Source: Mucilaginibacter_A sp964236465
GTDB taxonomy: Bacteria > Bacteroidota > Bacteroidia > Sphingobacteriales > Sphingobacteriaceae
DNA: 64,000 nt
Assembly (NCBI GenBank): GCA_964236465.1
Contig: CAXSBZ010000010.1
Location: forward strand, 33,664-97,663
Direction of reading: 5' to 3'
Shown: piece after piece, positions 1 to 8,648 of the stretch
Layout: every line of letters starts with the position of its first letter
Position numbering within the stretch: the first letter of the stretch is position 1
Translations under genes and position numbers: made by a program
Notes under the pieces: model-generated
Told to the model about the DNA's origin: nothing
Seen by the model: the letters and a program-made list of their open reading frames with translations, nothing else
The model's database searches: none

Positions 1-2
1 AT

Positions 3-1235
3 TACAAAAACTGCCGCAATTATAGTAAGCGCAGCGAAATGCCACTCAAATTTAATACGGCTACCCACTACGGCTGTCCTTACGATTGTGGTTTATGTAA
101 AGACCACGAGCAGCATTCCTGCCTTACCGTTATAGAGGTAACAGACCGTTGTAACCTGGCTTGTCCAACCTGCTATGCCATGTCCTCTCCACACTATGGC
201 AGACATAGGACATTAAAGGAAATTGAGCAGATGCTGGATGTGATAGTAGCTAACGAAGGTGAGCCGGATGTGGTGCAGATTAGCGGCGGTGAACCCACAG
301 TACATCCCCAATTTTTTGACATTTTGGATATGGCTAAGCGTAAACCTATCAAGCATTTGATGTTAAACACGAATGGGATACGCATAGCCAAAGACGAACA
401 GTTTGTAAAACGTTTGGCTACTTATATGCCCGATTTCGAAATTTACTTACAATTTGATTCCTTTAAAAAAGAAGCATTAGAACAGTTAAGGGGCGAAGAC
501 TTGCGGGAAGTAAGAAACAAAGCTATCGAACATCTAAACCTTTACAACTTATCTACCACCTTGGTTGTTACCCTGCAAAAAGGATTGAATACGGATGAGA
601 TAGGTAAAATTATAGAATATGGGCTACAGCAACGCTGCGTAAGGGGCGTTACCTTCCAACCAACGCAACAGGCAGGAAGACTTGAAAATTTTAACCCAGC
701 AACAGACCGCTACACTTTAACGGAAGTACGGTCTGCCATTTTAGAGCAAACCAATATTTTTACTGCTGAGGATTTATTGCCGGTACCTTGTAATCCGGAT
801 GCATTGGTGATGGGTTATGCTTTAAAATTAGATGGTAAGGTGTTTCCTTTAACCCGGATGATCAACCCTAATGATCTGCTGGACAATTCTAAAAACACCA
901 TAATTTATGAGCAGGACGAAAAGCTGAAAGGACATTTATTGCACCTGTTTAGTACCGGTAATTCGGTTGACCGTGCTAAAGAACATTTAAAATCTATTAT
1001 GTGCTGCTTGCCCGAAATAGATGCACCAGGCTTAGGATATGATAATTTGTTCCGAATAGTTATCATGAACTTTATAGATGCACAAAACTTTGATGTCCGT
1101 GCAATAAAGAAGTCGTGTGTGCATATTGTAAACAAGGATATGAAGATCATCCCGTTTGAAACCATGAACATTTTTTATCGGGATGAGAAAGCAGCTTATT
1201 TGGAAATGTTAAGAAACGAAATCCATGTAGTATGA
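3..1235 (+). CDS. Radical SAM protein, MJ0619/tetraether-lipid-synthase-like family (5' partial)
   Basis: The protein carries the radical SAM cluster motif CNLACPTC, preceded by a Cys-rich stretch CPYDCGLCKDHEQHSC that is typical of the MJ0619-like branch (relatives include archaeal tetraether lipid synthase). An ATG at 39 is available, but the frame stays open to the window edge and the upstream codons read like family sequence, so the true start is probably outside the window. Family knowledge predicts a 4Fe-4S enzyme that cleaves S-adenosylmethionine; the substrate here is unknown. The stop overlaps the start of the next gene by 4 bases, so the two are probably translated together. Confidence 0.8.
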   Translation, partial: YKNCRNYSKRSEMPLKFNTATHYGCPYDCGLCKDHEQHSCLTVIEVTDRCNLACPTCYAMSSPHYGRHRTLKEIEQMLDVIVANEGEPDVVQISGGEPTVHPQFFDILDMAKRKPIKHLMLNTNGIRIAKDEQFVKRLATYMPDFEIYLQFDSFKKEALEQLRGEDLREVRNKAIEHLNLYNLSTTLVVTLQKGLNTDEIGKIIEYGLQQRCVRGVTFQPTQQAGRLENFNPATDRYTLTEVRSAILEQTNIFTAEDLLPVPCNPDALVMGYALKLDGKVFPLTRMINPNDLLDNSKNTIIYEQDEKLKGHLLHLFSTGNSVDRAKEHLKSIMCCLPEIDAPGLGYDNLFRIVIMNFIDAQNFDVRAIKKSCVHIVNKDMKIIPFETMNIFYRDEKAAYLEMLRNEIHVV

Positions 1236-1489
1236 ACGAGCCTCAATCAAAAGTCAATTATAAAATTTTAGGCTATAATTTGCTTGCATTTGTTATTTAC
1301 ACTATTGGCTTGATTTCTATGGGGGGAAATAGTGCTATTATTGCTTTTATCTTGGCCTGTATTCATTTTGTTATTTGTATTATACAAGCCATTGTAGAAA
1401 AAAAATGGATCTGGCTTTTAAGCGGTTTACTGATCTTGCTTATAGGTTTTGGTACTTGTGTAAACTTTATTAAACTTGATCTTCGTTAA
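1232..1489 (+). CDS. Small integral membrane protein, unknown function
   Basis: 85 residues with about three hydrophobic segments (near residues 12-30, 34-54 and 60-80) and a short polar N-terminus. The ATG at 1232 lies inside the stop region of the radical SAM gene (ATGA overlap), which supports translational coupling and a real gene. I do not recognise a family. Its coupling suggests that it works with, or is made together with, the radical SAM enzyme, possibly at the membrane; that is inference only. Confidence 0.65.
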   Translation: MNEPQSKVNYKILGYNLLAFVIYTIGLISMGGNSAIIAFILACIHFVICIIQAIVEKKWIWLLSGLLILLIGFGTCVNFIKLDLR

Positions 1490-1800
1490 CCCATCTATTC
1501 TATATCCAATAAACCCGCCTTTGCTGCATGGGCAACTAATTCCTGGTTCTATCATGTCAATTGAGTTTCAGGAAACGTTATATAAACCCCTTTTGCCGTA
1601 TTTGCCAAAATCAGGTTCGTTTGATTGGTATATGCGCTAAACAGCTATAAAAAGATCAGTATAAACTTAAATTCTTCATGCTTCTTTTATGCCGGTAAAT
1701 TTGTGTTTTGCAGAAACCCAAACTAAAACAAAAACCAATATCAAACCCAATACTTCTTTAAGCAGAACAACCGTTTTGGGTTGAAGACAAATTAATCAAA
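1490..1800. other. Intergenic region with repeat word and promoter
   Basis: 311 bases without a convincing gene. It holds a perfect copy of the dispersed word ATGCTTCTTTTAT at 1678-1690, immediately followed by a Bacteroidota -7 promoter word at 1696-1703. A weak stem is possible around 1600-1640. Nothing else was recognised. Confidence 0.5.
1696..1703 (+). promoter_or_regulatory. Putative -7 promoter element of the aquaporin-like gene
   Basis: TAAATTTG matches the Bacteroidota -7 consensus TAnnTTTG exactly and lies about 100 bases before the start at 1801. No clear -33 TTG was seen at the usual distance. The dispersed word ends five bases upstream. Confidence 0.4.
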
Positions 1801-2595
1801 ATGAGCAAAAGTAATTGGAGTTTTTATGTGATGGAAGCTTTGGCCATTGCCGGTTTTATACTGAGTGCTGCTTTTACCACTATTTTTTTAGAACATCCTG
1901 ATTCTCCGGTGGCGCAAACGCAACTGGCCGTACATCCGGTTTGGCGTAGTATTATTTTGGCTCTGGTAATGGGGATTTACATTTTTGCAATCGCCAAAGC
2001 AATCGGCAAATTATCTGGCGCACACGCCAATCCTATATTGACCTGGGCTTTTTTTCGCTTGAAAAAAATCACCTTCGCAAATGTATGCGCTTATTTGGCT
2101 GCACAATTTTTGGGTGCAATTGCTGCTGTTTTATTATTAGAACGCACAATGGGGAAATTCTTTGAACATCCACTCATTAATTACAGCATCACCAAACCAA
2201 AGCCGGGACACAGTTTGGGTTCCGCTTTTATAGCTGAGTTTATCATCAGTTTTATCTTCGTGATTACCACGTTACTGGTGCTAAGTTCTAAAAAACTGGA
2301 AAAATACAATGCGCTGATTGCCGGTTTATTAATTGCCTCGTTCCTTATTTTCGAGTTGCCATATTCCGGGATGAGCATGAACCCGGCGCGTTCTTTTGCA
2401 AGTGCTTTGGTGGCCTGGAGATGGACAGAATTATGGGTTTATTTTGTGGCCCCGGTTTTTGGGATGCTGCTTGCCACAGAAATTTTTAAAATCTGGCAAA
2501 GATCGCTTGGTGTTGATGCGGAAGGAAAGCCTGTGATCGGCAGGAAACTTTTTGGAAGCATGGCTATTCCTGATTTTCCTTCTGAAAAAAAGTAG
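1801..2595 (+). CDS. Aquaporin-like MIP family channel
   Basis: 264 residues with six hydrophobic segments and the two half-helix signatures of the major intrinsic protein family. The first is SGAHANPI (NPI at about 77-79, instead of NPA) and the second is MSMNPARSF (NPA at 194-196). It should pass water or small neutral solutes across the inner membrane. The changed first NPA may alter selectivity. A distant relative lies at 28901-29653 with NPV in the same position. A copy of the dispersed word follows the gene at 2630-2642. Confidence 0.85.
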   Translation: MSKSNWSFYVMEALAIAGFILSAAFTTIFLEHPDSPVAQTQLAVHPVWRSIILALVMGIYIFAIAKAIGKLSGAHANPILTWAFFRLKKITFANVCAYLAAQFLGAIAAVLLLERTMGKFFEHPLINYSITKPKPGHSLGSAFIAEFIISFIFVITTLLVLSSKKLEKYNALIAGLLIASFLIFELPYSGMSMNPARSFASALVAWRWTELWVYFVAPVFGMLLATEIFKIWQRSLGVDAEGKPVIGRKLFGSMAIPDFPSEKK

Positions 2596-2701
2596 CTTAT
2601 TTTCGTCCTAGGAACATAGTTTTATGTCGATAAAAGAAGCATGGCGATATTAGCATGGCTTGTAATTTATTAATATAAAGTGTTGATATTCAATTTAAAA
2701 A

Positions 2702-3571
2702 CTATCTTTTCAAACTATCAGTTTTGTTATAAAATTCGTTTTGCAATTGCAAAGTTTTGTTGTCAGCTTTAATCATGCGGATGGCTTTGGCAAGTGATGT
2801 TACCTCGTGGTCAGAAATAAATTTTCCGAAAGCGGCCGTACCTTTTGCACCTTCTCCGGCGTAATGATTTGGGAAGGAAGAATACCACCAGATGGGCGTG
2901 TAAACGTCTGGCAGGGAAGAGCGTTTTTGATCGGCACCACTCTCATTTGCTGCGCGTTCCATTTTCATCAGGTCCGGCCGGTAATACATCATTAGCGAAG
3001 TTTCCATTTCTCCAGCGTGCATATCACCAGACTGATCAGACTGGTGCATCTTTTGAAATTGCTGCGTATAGGCTGCATCCTGGGTTGGCGCATACAAATA
3101 CACAGCGTAATTATGTCGCTTGTTTAGCAAGGATTGCATAAAAAACCGAAGGAATTCCGGGTTGCCGCCGTGGCCATTTACAATTACGATCTTATCAAAT
3201 CCGTTTCTGGCAATTTCGTCGCAGGTAGCTTCCAGCAAATCCCAAATCACTTTGCTGGGCAAGGCAAAAGTACCTGGCTGGTGGCGTGCTTCGTTGATCT
3301 GCCCGTAAAAATAATCCGGAAAAACAACTGCATATTCTAATTTAACAACTCTGGAAACGGCTTCCCGAACATGGATTAAATCCGTACCTAATGGCGAATG
3401 CGGCCCGTGTTTTTCCAGGATGCCAATTGGTAAAATACAGGTTTTGGAAGATTTTTGCAAGGCAGATGGAAAATCACTGGCCACTAATTCGTCCCATCGG
3501 GATGGGATTTGCTGCGCGAAAGTAAAGCCGGAAATAGTTAAAGTGGCAAGCAGTAGCAGATAAGCTTTCAT
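2702..3571 (-). CDS. Creatininase-family amidohydrolase, exported
   Basis: 289 residues. The N-terminus is a signal peptide ending near FTFAQ (residue 20). Family motifs follow in order: EKHGPHSPLGTD (53-64, with metal ligands Glu53, His55 and Asp64), NGHGGN (132-137) and HAGEMET (185-191). Creatininase-family enzymes are metal-dependent amidohydrolases acting on creatinine, formamides or sugar-like amides. The substrate here cannot be told from sequence. The export signal points to the periplasm, which is unusual for creatininase itself and suggests a scavenging role. Confidence 0.85.
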   Translation of the reverse strand: MKAYLLLLATLTISGFTFAQQIPSRWDELVASDFPSALQKSSKTCILPIGILEKHGPHSPLGTDLIHVREAVSRVVKLEYAVVFPDYFYGQINEARHQPGTFALPSKVIWDLLEATCDEIARNGFDKIVIVNGHGGNPEFLRFFMQSLLNKRHNYAVYLYAPTQDAAYTQQFQKMHQSDQSGDMHAGEMETSLMMYYRPDLMKMERAANESGADQKRSSLPDVYTPIWWYSSFPNHYAGEGAKGTAAFGKFISDHEVTSLAKAIRMIKADNKTLQLQNEFYNKTDSLKR

Positions 3572-3889
3572 AATTTTAATTGAGGATGTTTAATTGTGAT
3601 AAATAAACTTCTGTTTTAAAAATACTCTTTTTAGGAGTAATTTTTTGTAACCGATGTATTTTATAATGTTTAAAGTTTTATGAGAATGATTTCCGGTTGA
3701 GAATTGCATCTCCAAAAAAACAGACTCGCAAATTTCCTCATTCAACTTTAGTTTTCAAACTATCCAAGTTCTAAATCTTCTCAGCTTTCCTTCCGATCAG
3801 TTAAAACGATCACTTTAAATAATAAAAACTAATATCCACCCTTATTTTGATTTTTTTATTTATGTAAGTGATTCTTTTATCACTACAGA
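3572..3889. other. Intergenic region with a gene remnant
   Basis: 318 AT-rich bases. The only recognisable content is a decayed copy of the 3' end of the DUF2157 gene at 3738-3812 and a degenerate form of the dispersed word near 3869-3881. No ORF is supported. Confidence 0.5.
3738..3812 (-). pseudogene. Remnant of a second DUF2157 gene 3' end
   Basis: These 75 bases align without gaps to 4534-4608, the last codons of the DUF2157 gene together with the overlapping start of the lipoprotein gene. About four fifths of positions match, including a run of more than 20 identical bases. This suggests a former tandem duplication of the DUF2157-lipoprotein pair followed by deletion of most of one copy. 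Confidence 0.6.
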
Positions 3890-4537
3890 TTACGTTGTCC
3901 AGTAAGGCTTAACATACAACAAAAACCATTTGCCTTTCTTTTTTTCAACATAAAGCATGTCAGCATTTGCAGCGTAAACTTGGGAATAAGAGTAAGAAAC
4001 ATAATAACATGCTTTATTGTGATTAGCATTAAATACAACCCTGGATATTGCAACGTAACGTTTCGGAACTTTTTTTAATTTTTTGATCGAATCAACAGAC
4101 GCGAATACATAATTTCCAAACATCAATCCATCCAATTTTGCAGCTTGTTTTGGATATTTGATTGTGAATAACTGTTTTTCTAAGTTAAAGAAAATCGTAT
4201 CTAATTTGACTCTTGGATCAAGATGATATTCTTTGCCTAAACTAAAGTTTGCAGGGTTAAACAAAGTATCTTCTACAAACCAAATTTGTGTTTTGGGCTG
4301 AATTCTATTAATGCTATCCGCAGTTTTTTTCCATCTTTCTCTTTGTTCCTTAGTTTTATGAAAGCCTTTTAGCGGAAATTTAGGGGCATCCAAAATGTTC
4401 CAAGGAATGATGTCATGATCTGGAAAAGTATATTTGATTACTTCCAATTCTTCAGCCTGAAGTTTTATTTGGACAATTTTAGGTTCGGAATTGCAAGCAA
4501 AAAACAGGCATAAAAACAGTACAAATGGTTTTCTCAT
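3890..4537 (-). CDS. Lipoprotein of unknown function
   Basis: 215 residues. The N-terminus MRKPFVLFLCLFFACNSE is a lipoprotein signal with its lipid-modified Cys at about residue 15. The mature part is polar and I do not recognise a family. The start overlaps the stop of the DUF2157 gene by 4 bases, so the two are a translationally coupled pair. The signal-peptide codons contain a near copy of the dispersed word (4510-4522). An envelope function together with the DUF2157 membrane protein is inference. Confidence 0.75.
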   Translation of the reverse strand: MRKPFVLFLCLFFACNSEPKIVQIKLQAEELEVIKYTFPDHDIIPWNILDAPKFPLKGFHKTKEQRERWKKTADSINRIQPKTQIWFVEDTLFNPANFSLGKEYHLDPRVKLDTIFFNLEKQLFTIKYPKQAAKLDGLMFGNYVFASVDSIKKLKKVPKRYVAISRVVFNANHNKACYYVSYSYSQVYAANADMLYVEKKKGKWFLLYVKPYWTT

Positions 4538-5595
4538 TCCGTTTTAGTTTTCAAACTATCCAAGTTCCAAATCTTTTCTGCTTGCCTTCCGATCAGCCAA
4601 AATGATAATCCCAAAATGGCGAAGAATATAGTTTTGTTGATGTTGTCCCAAAGATATTCGGTGTAGCGCGTGTACACATTGATGAGCAGAAAAGTGATGC
4701 CGAATTCGCGGGCCACTTCGTCTTTCTTTTTCAATCCGTACAAAACAAAAGCGATGGAAACGGCGATGGCAATCAAAGCCCAATAATATAACGTGATTTG
4801 TTTGACGTGCAGCCAGTCGTTTATTGTACCAAAATTGCCAAAAATAGAAAGCAGCCAAAGGGAACAAAAAAGATAAGCCATGCCTACAATATAAGTAAAT
4901 TCCCGGAAGTATTCGAGCCAGCGTTTCTTCCTCAGCACAAAACAAAAAGCAACCAAAATTCCACCAAAAACCACAAAACGCAGCGGATAATTCATGCCTA
5001 AAAAATAGTGCCGCCAATCGGTTTGATAACCGGTTTCTGTACCGAACCAGCTGCCCAGCGAAATCAACGCAAACAACCAGATTAAATGCGAATTGAGTTT
5101 GTAGGCGATGAAACCATACACAAAAACCGACAGCAAAAACAGCAAGGAATAATGGCCGGAACCGTTGTCAAAAGTTTTGCCGAGGTAAGCGATGCAGTTG
5201 GCCGTAAACAAAATTCCCAGGAAAATAATGGCTTCATTGCTGAACACTTTTTGGGGTGAAGTTTTCTTGAGTTTTCTTCCGCGGATAAATAAAAACGCCG
5301 CTATGATCCCGGAAAAAAGACTGATTAGAATGTCCGGCGTGTTGTACAATTGCTTGAGCCAGCGGATCACTTTATCATCAATAATCAGCGAAGCAATGGC
5401 GATCAATCCGCAAAATAAAGCTACCCAAAAAGAGTATTGCGCCAGCCGTTTCCAATCGAAACCTTTTACATCATAACTGTTGCGCAGGTTTTGAGCGAGG
5501 TTCGGATCGATCAAGCCTTGTTTTTCCCAATGGCCGATGGTTTCGTCCAGAAATTCGCTTTCCTGTTTATCCAAATCCAATTTTTCCAAAGCCAT
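4534..5595 (-). CDS. DUF2157 family membrane protein
   Basis: 353 residues. A hydrophilic N-terminal region of about 55 residues contains the conserved WEKQGLI-like segment of DUF2157 and is followed by roughly ten predicted membrane helices. The family's function is unknown. It ends by overlapping the lipoprotein gene start. A remnant of a duplicate 3' end lies downstream at 3738-3812. Confidence 0.8.
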   Translation of the reverse strand: MALEKLDLDKQESEFLDETIGHWEKQGLIDPNLAQNLRNSYDVKGFDWKRLAQYSFWVALFCGLIAIASLIIDDKVIRWLKQLYNTPDILISLFSGIIAAFLFIRGRKLKKTSPQKVFSNEAIIFLGILFTANCIAYLGKTFDNGSGHYSLLFLLSVFVYGFIAYKLNSHLIWLFALISLGSWFGTETGYQTDWRHYFLGMNYPLRFVVFGGILVAFCFVLRKKRWLEYFREFTYIVGMAYLFCSLWLLSIFGNFGTINDWLHVKQITLYYWALIAIAVSIAFVLYGLKKKDEVAREFGITFLLINVYTRYTEYLWDNINKTIFFAILGLSFWLIGRQAEKIWNLDSLKTKTE

Positions 5596-5622
5596 CGTTT
5601 ATAGAAATGGAAGATACTGTTT

Positions 5623-6612
5623 TTATCGGTTAAAAAACGAAAGTACGCTTTCTTTGTCGCGGCCAAGCTGCTGGGTGAGTTCCTCCAAACCGGCAAATTT
5701 TACGTCGTGGCGGATAAAAGCGTGGAAACTCATTTGCAGTGTTTGGTTGTAAATATCCTGGTTAAAATCAAAAATATTGACCTCGATGTTACGCGACATG
5801 CCATTAATGGTTGGGCGATGACCGATATAGGCCATGCCGTTTTTAGAGTTGTAAGTTGTAAGTTGTAAGTTATCAGTTTTGGCATTCGGGTTAGAACCAG
5901 CAACTGGCAACTCAAAACCGGAAACTGTTACTGCATAAATTCCGTCCGCAGGAATTAGTTTATAGCTTTCTTCGATGAAAAGGTTTGCCGTTGGATAACC
6001 CAAAGTCCGGCCGATTTGATCGCCACGGATCACTTTTCCGGTGATAAAAAAAGTATAACCGAGAAACTGGTTGGCCAAAGCGGTTTCGCCTTTTAATACG
6101 GCATTTCGGATTTGGCTGGAACTTACGGCCACTTCATTTACATCCTGTTCCGGGATTTCCTCTACTTCATAACCATAGATCGGTGCGAAATGCTGTAATT
6201 CCGTTAACCCGCCTGATCGGTCTTTGCCAAAACGGTGATCATAACCGATCACCATCTTTTTAGTGCCAATACGGTCTACGAGCATTTTCCGGATATATTC
6301 CTCCGCAGAAAGATTGGAAAAATCGCGCGAAAACGGCGTGATAATTAAGTGATCGATGCCTAAATCTTCCAGCAGTTTTGCTTTTTCTGCAATTGTGGTG
6401 ATGAGTTTCAGGTTTTGGTCTTCCGGGTGCAGGATCATCCGCGGATGCGGGAAGAAAGTTAGGATCACGGTTTCGCCACCGCATTGTCGCGCCAGTTCCT
6501 GCAAGCGGGCGATGATTTTTTGATGGCCGAGATGCACACCATCAAACGTGCCGATGGTAACAACAGCATTTTGCAGCGGTTTAAATTCCAGAATGTCGTG
6601 ATAAATCTTCAT
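5623..6612 (-). CDS. ribF: Bifunctional riboflavin kinase / FAD synthetase
   Basis: 329 residues. The N-terminal nucleotidyltransferase half has GTFDGVHLGH (21-30). The C-terminal riboflavin kinase half has GYPTAN and AYIGHRPT. Together they convert riboflavin to FMN and then FAD. Residues about 234-257 form an extra stretch not expected in the family, encoded by a repeat-like sequence with three copies of ACTTACAA, inserted in frame between two kinase strands. The stop codon lies inside a copy of the dispersed word (5614-5626). It follows truB, as in many Bacteroidota. Confidence 0.92.
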   Translation of the reverse strand: MKIYHDILEFKPLQNAVVTIGTFDGVHLGHQKIIARLQELARQCGGETVILTFFPHPRMILHPEDQNLKLITTIAEKAKLLEDLGIDHLIITPFSRDFSNLSAEEYIRKMLVDRIGTKKMVIGYDHRFGKDRSGGLTELQHFAPIYGYEVEEIPEQDVNEVAVSSSQIRNAVLKGETALANQFLGYTFFITGKVIRGDQIGRTLGYPTANLFIEESYKLIPADGIYAVTVSGFELPVAGSNPNAKTDNLQLTTYNSKNGMAYIGHRPTINGMSRNIEVNIFDFNQDIYNQTLQMSFHAFIRHDVKFAGLEELTQQLGRDKESVLSFFNR

Positions 6613-6674
6613 GCTGTTTTTTAGGCAAACAAATTAGGATGTACTTGTCGAATTATTGGGTGATAAAAGAAGCA

Positions 6675-7400
6675 TTAACCGATGGGCGCGGTTTCAGTTT
6701 TGAGCGAACGGATATGGTTCACCAATTCCATCACTTCATAAGCATCTTCCAACTTAAAATTTCCGCTTCGGGTTCGGGTTAATTTGGACAAAAAAGCACC
6801 ATTTTGCAAAGTTGCGCCAAAATCATGCACCAGCGAACGGATGTAAGTGCCTTTGCTGCAAACCACGCGGAAGTCAATTTCCGGCAGTTCAACCCGCATA
6901 ATTTCAAATTCGCTGATGGTTACTTTCCGGCTGCGGCGTTCCACTTCTTCGCCACGCCGGGCTTTTTCATACAACCGTTCGCCGTTAATTTTGATGGCTG
7001 AATGTGCGGGCGGAAACTGGTCGATCTCACCCAAAAACTGATTGCAATTGTATTTTATTTGTTCTTCGGATATTCCTTCTAAATCAAAAGTCCGGTCAAC
7101 TTCAGTTTCCAAATCATAAGAAGGTGTTGTCGCGCCCAAAACCATCGTGCCGGTATATTCTTTTTCTTCAGCCTGAAATGTATCGATTTGTTTGGTCAAT
7201 TTTCCGGTGCAAACAATCAGCAAACCGGTTGCCAGCGGATCTAAAGTTCCGGCATGACCAACTTTTAATTTGAGCGGTTTAAAAGCATTGCGGATTTTGC
7301 CGACCACATCAAAACTCGTCCAATTATAAGGTTTGTTGATGAGTAAGAGTTCTCCTTCGGGGAAGTTGAAGTTTTTGGAGATGCTGTTTTTATCGGGCAA
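6675..7400 (-). CDS. truB: tRNA pseudouridine(55) synthase
   Basis: 241 residues. The catalytic motif GTLDPLATG (51-59) contains the nucleophile Asp54, and KINGERLYEKAR and a C-terminal SKGTYIRSL motif are present. The enzyme isomerises U55 of the tRNA T-loop to pseudouridine. The first codons (MPDKNSI) are read from a perfect copy of the dispersed word at 7381-7393, so this start may have been recruited from the repeat; no nearer ATG fits the conserved LLINKP region. It lies in the conserved ftsX-DUF3098-uppP-truB-ribF order. Confidence 0.92.
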   Translation of the reverse strand: MPDKNSISKNFNFPEGELLLINKPYNWTSFDVVGKIRNAFKPLKLKVGHAGTLDPLATGLLIVCTGKLTKQIDTFQAEEKEYTGTMVLGATTPSYDLETEVDRTFDLEGISEEQIKYNCNQFLGEIDQFPPAHSAIKINGERLYEKARRGEEVERRSRKVTISEFEIMRVELPEIDFRVVCSKGTYIRSLVHDFGATLQNGAFLSKLTRTRSGNFKLEDAYEVMELVNHIRSLKTETAPIG

Positions 7401-7421
7401 AAGTTGGAAAGATTAGCTATT

Positions 7422-7592
7422 TTAAATAATTCTTGGCAATTGATCTTCGTCAAAGTGGCAATGCATAGCCTCTTTAATTGATAATTTCAACTCATCCAGC
7501 GTTTCTGCCTCAGTAAAAATTGATTCGCCTAAGGCATGAGCGGTGTAGCCGCCTTCAATGGCTTTTTCCACTAAAAAGAAAATTTCGTTCAT
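7422..7592 (-). CDS. HicB-like small protein, orphan
   Basis: The frame opens at 7616, but its first residues come from a copy of the dispersed word (7601-7613). The ATG at 7592 gives a 56-residue protein beginning MNEIFFLVEKAIEGGYTAHA. The segment GGYTAHALGESIFTEAETLDEL followed by IKEAM resembles the partial RNase-H-like fold of HicB antitoxins. No HicA-type toxin is adjacent. It is probably a solitary HicB-like protein inside the uppP-truB operon. Confidence 0.6.
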   Translation of the reverse strand: MNEIFFLVEKAIEGGYTAHALGESIFTEAETLDELKLSIKEAMHCHFDEDQLPRII

Positions 7593-7622
7593 TGTTAAAA
7601 ATGCTGTTTTTATCAACCTTTT

Positions 7623-8414
7623 TTATACAGATAAATGTCCTGTAAAATATATAGCAATCAATACAATACCTACAATAATACGATACCAGCCAAAAAGTTT
7701 AAAGCCATGTTTTTCTAAGTAAGTGATAAAAGTTTTGATGGCGAGCAAGGCAACCACAAAAGCAATAACATTACCGATCAGTAGGAACTTGATCTGGTCG
7801 CCGTCGAACATTTGCGCATGGTGCTTGTGGTAATCCCAAAGCTCTTTTACTGTTGCGCCAAACATGGTTGGGACAGCCAGGAAAAAAGAAAATTCTGCGG
7901 CTGCCTTGCGGGAAAGTTTCTGGCTCATACCACCAACAATAGTTGCCGCAGAACGGGAAACGCCCGGGATAACGGCCAAACATTGGAACAAACCAATTTT
8001 AAAAGCGGTTGGATAATCTATTTCCTTTTCTTTATCAACAACAGGTTTGTTAAACCAGTCATCTACAAAAAGCAAAACTACGCCGCCAATAAGCAACATA
8101 ACGGCCACAACCAGCGGACTTTCGAGCAAAATATCAATCCTTTTTTTAAACAAAACCCCAACAATTACTGCGGGAATAACACCTACAATCAATTTTAAAT
8201 AAAAATCGATGGAACGGAAAAAGCGTTTGTAATACAATACCACGACTGAAAGTATAGCACCCAACTGGATACAAACTTCAAACAGTTTCACGAAATCGTT
8301 TTTACCGATGCCCATAAAAGCACTGGCAATAACCATGTGGCCGGTAGAGGAAATGGGTAAAAACTCGGTGATGCCTTCAATAATGGCCAGGATGATAGTT
8401 TGGATCAGGTTCAT
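7623..8414 (-). CDS. uppP: Undecaprenyl-diphosphate phosphatase (BacA/UppP)
   Basis: 263 residues with multiple membrane helices. The two catalytic signatures are EGITEFLPISSTGH (13-26) and PGVSRSAATIV (150-160). The enzyme recycles the lipid carrier for peptidoglycan synthesis by removing a phosphate from undecaprenyl diphosphate. The start overlaps the end of the DUF3098 gene by 4 bases. Confidence 0.95.
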   Translation of the reverse strand: MNLIQTIILAIIEGITEFLPISSTGHMVIASAFMGIGKNDFVKLFEVCIQLGAILSVVVLYYKRFFRSIDFYLKLIVGVIPAVIVGVLFKKRIDILLESPLVVAVMLLIGGVVLLFVDDWFNKPVVDKEKEIDYPTAFKIGLFQCLAVIPGVSRSAATIVGGMSQKLSRKAAAEFSFFLAVPTMFGATVKELWDYHKHHAQMFDGDQIKFLLIGNVIAFVVALLAIKTFITYLEKHGFKLFGWYRIIVGIVLIAIYFTGHLSV

Positions 8415-8644
8415 GCTTTGTGGTCAGGCTTTTTCAAAATGGAGTAAAAACCTAAGCCAAATCCAGCCAATACCACTACTGGTGCCAGTACGATTTTCCG
8501 GAAATCGTAAATGTCTGTATCGCCCGTCATCAGCAAAAAACCGATCACAACTGTTGCCAAACTGATAAGCAGCCAGCGGTAATTGCTTTTGCCGAACACA
8601 AAATGAACAGATTTAACCTCTGTTTCTGTATGTTTTAATGCCAT
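8411..8644 (-). CDS. DUF3098 small membrane protein
   Basis: 77 residues with two membrane helices and the pattern FGKSNYRWLL near the N-terminus, as in DUF3098. It is found between ftsX and uppP in many Bacteroidota; that conserved place suggests a cell-envelope or division role, but no function is established. It overlaps uppP by 4 bases and begins 4 bases after ftsX. Confidence 0.85.
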   Translation of the reverse strand: MALKHTETEVKSVHFVFGKSNYRWLLISLATVVIGFLLMTGDTDIYDFRKIVLAPVVVLAGFGLGFYSILKKPDHKA

Positions 8645-8648
8645 AATA

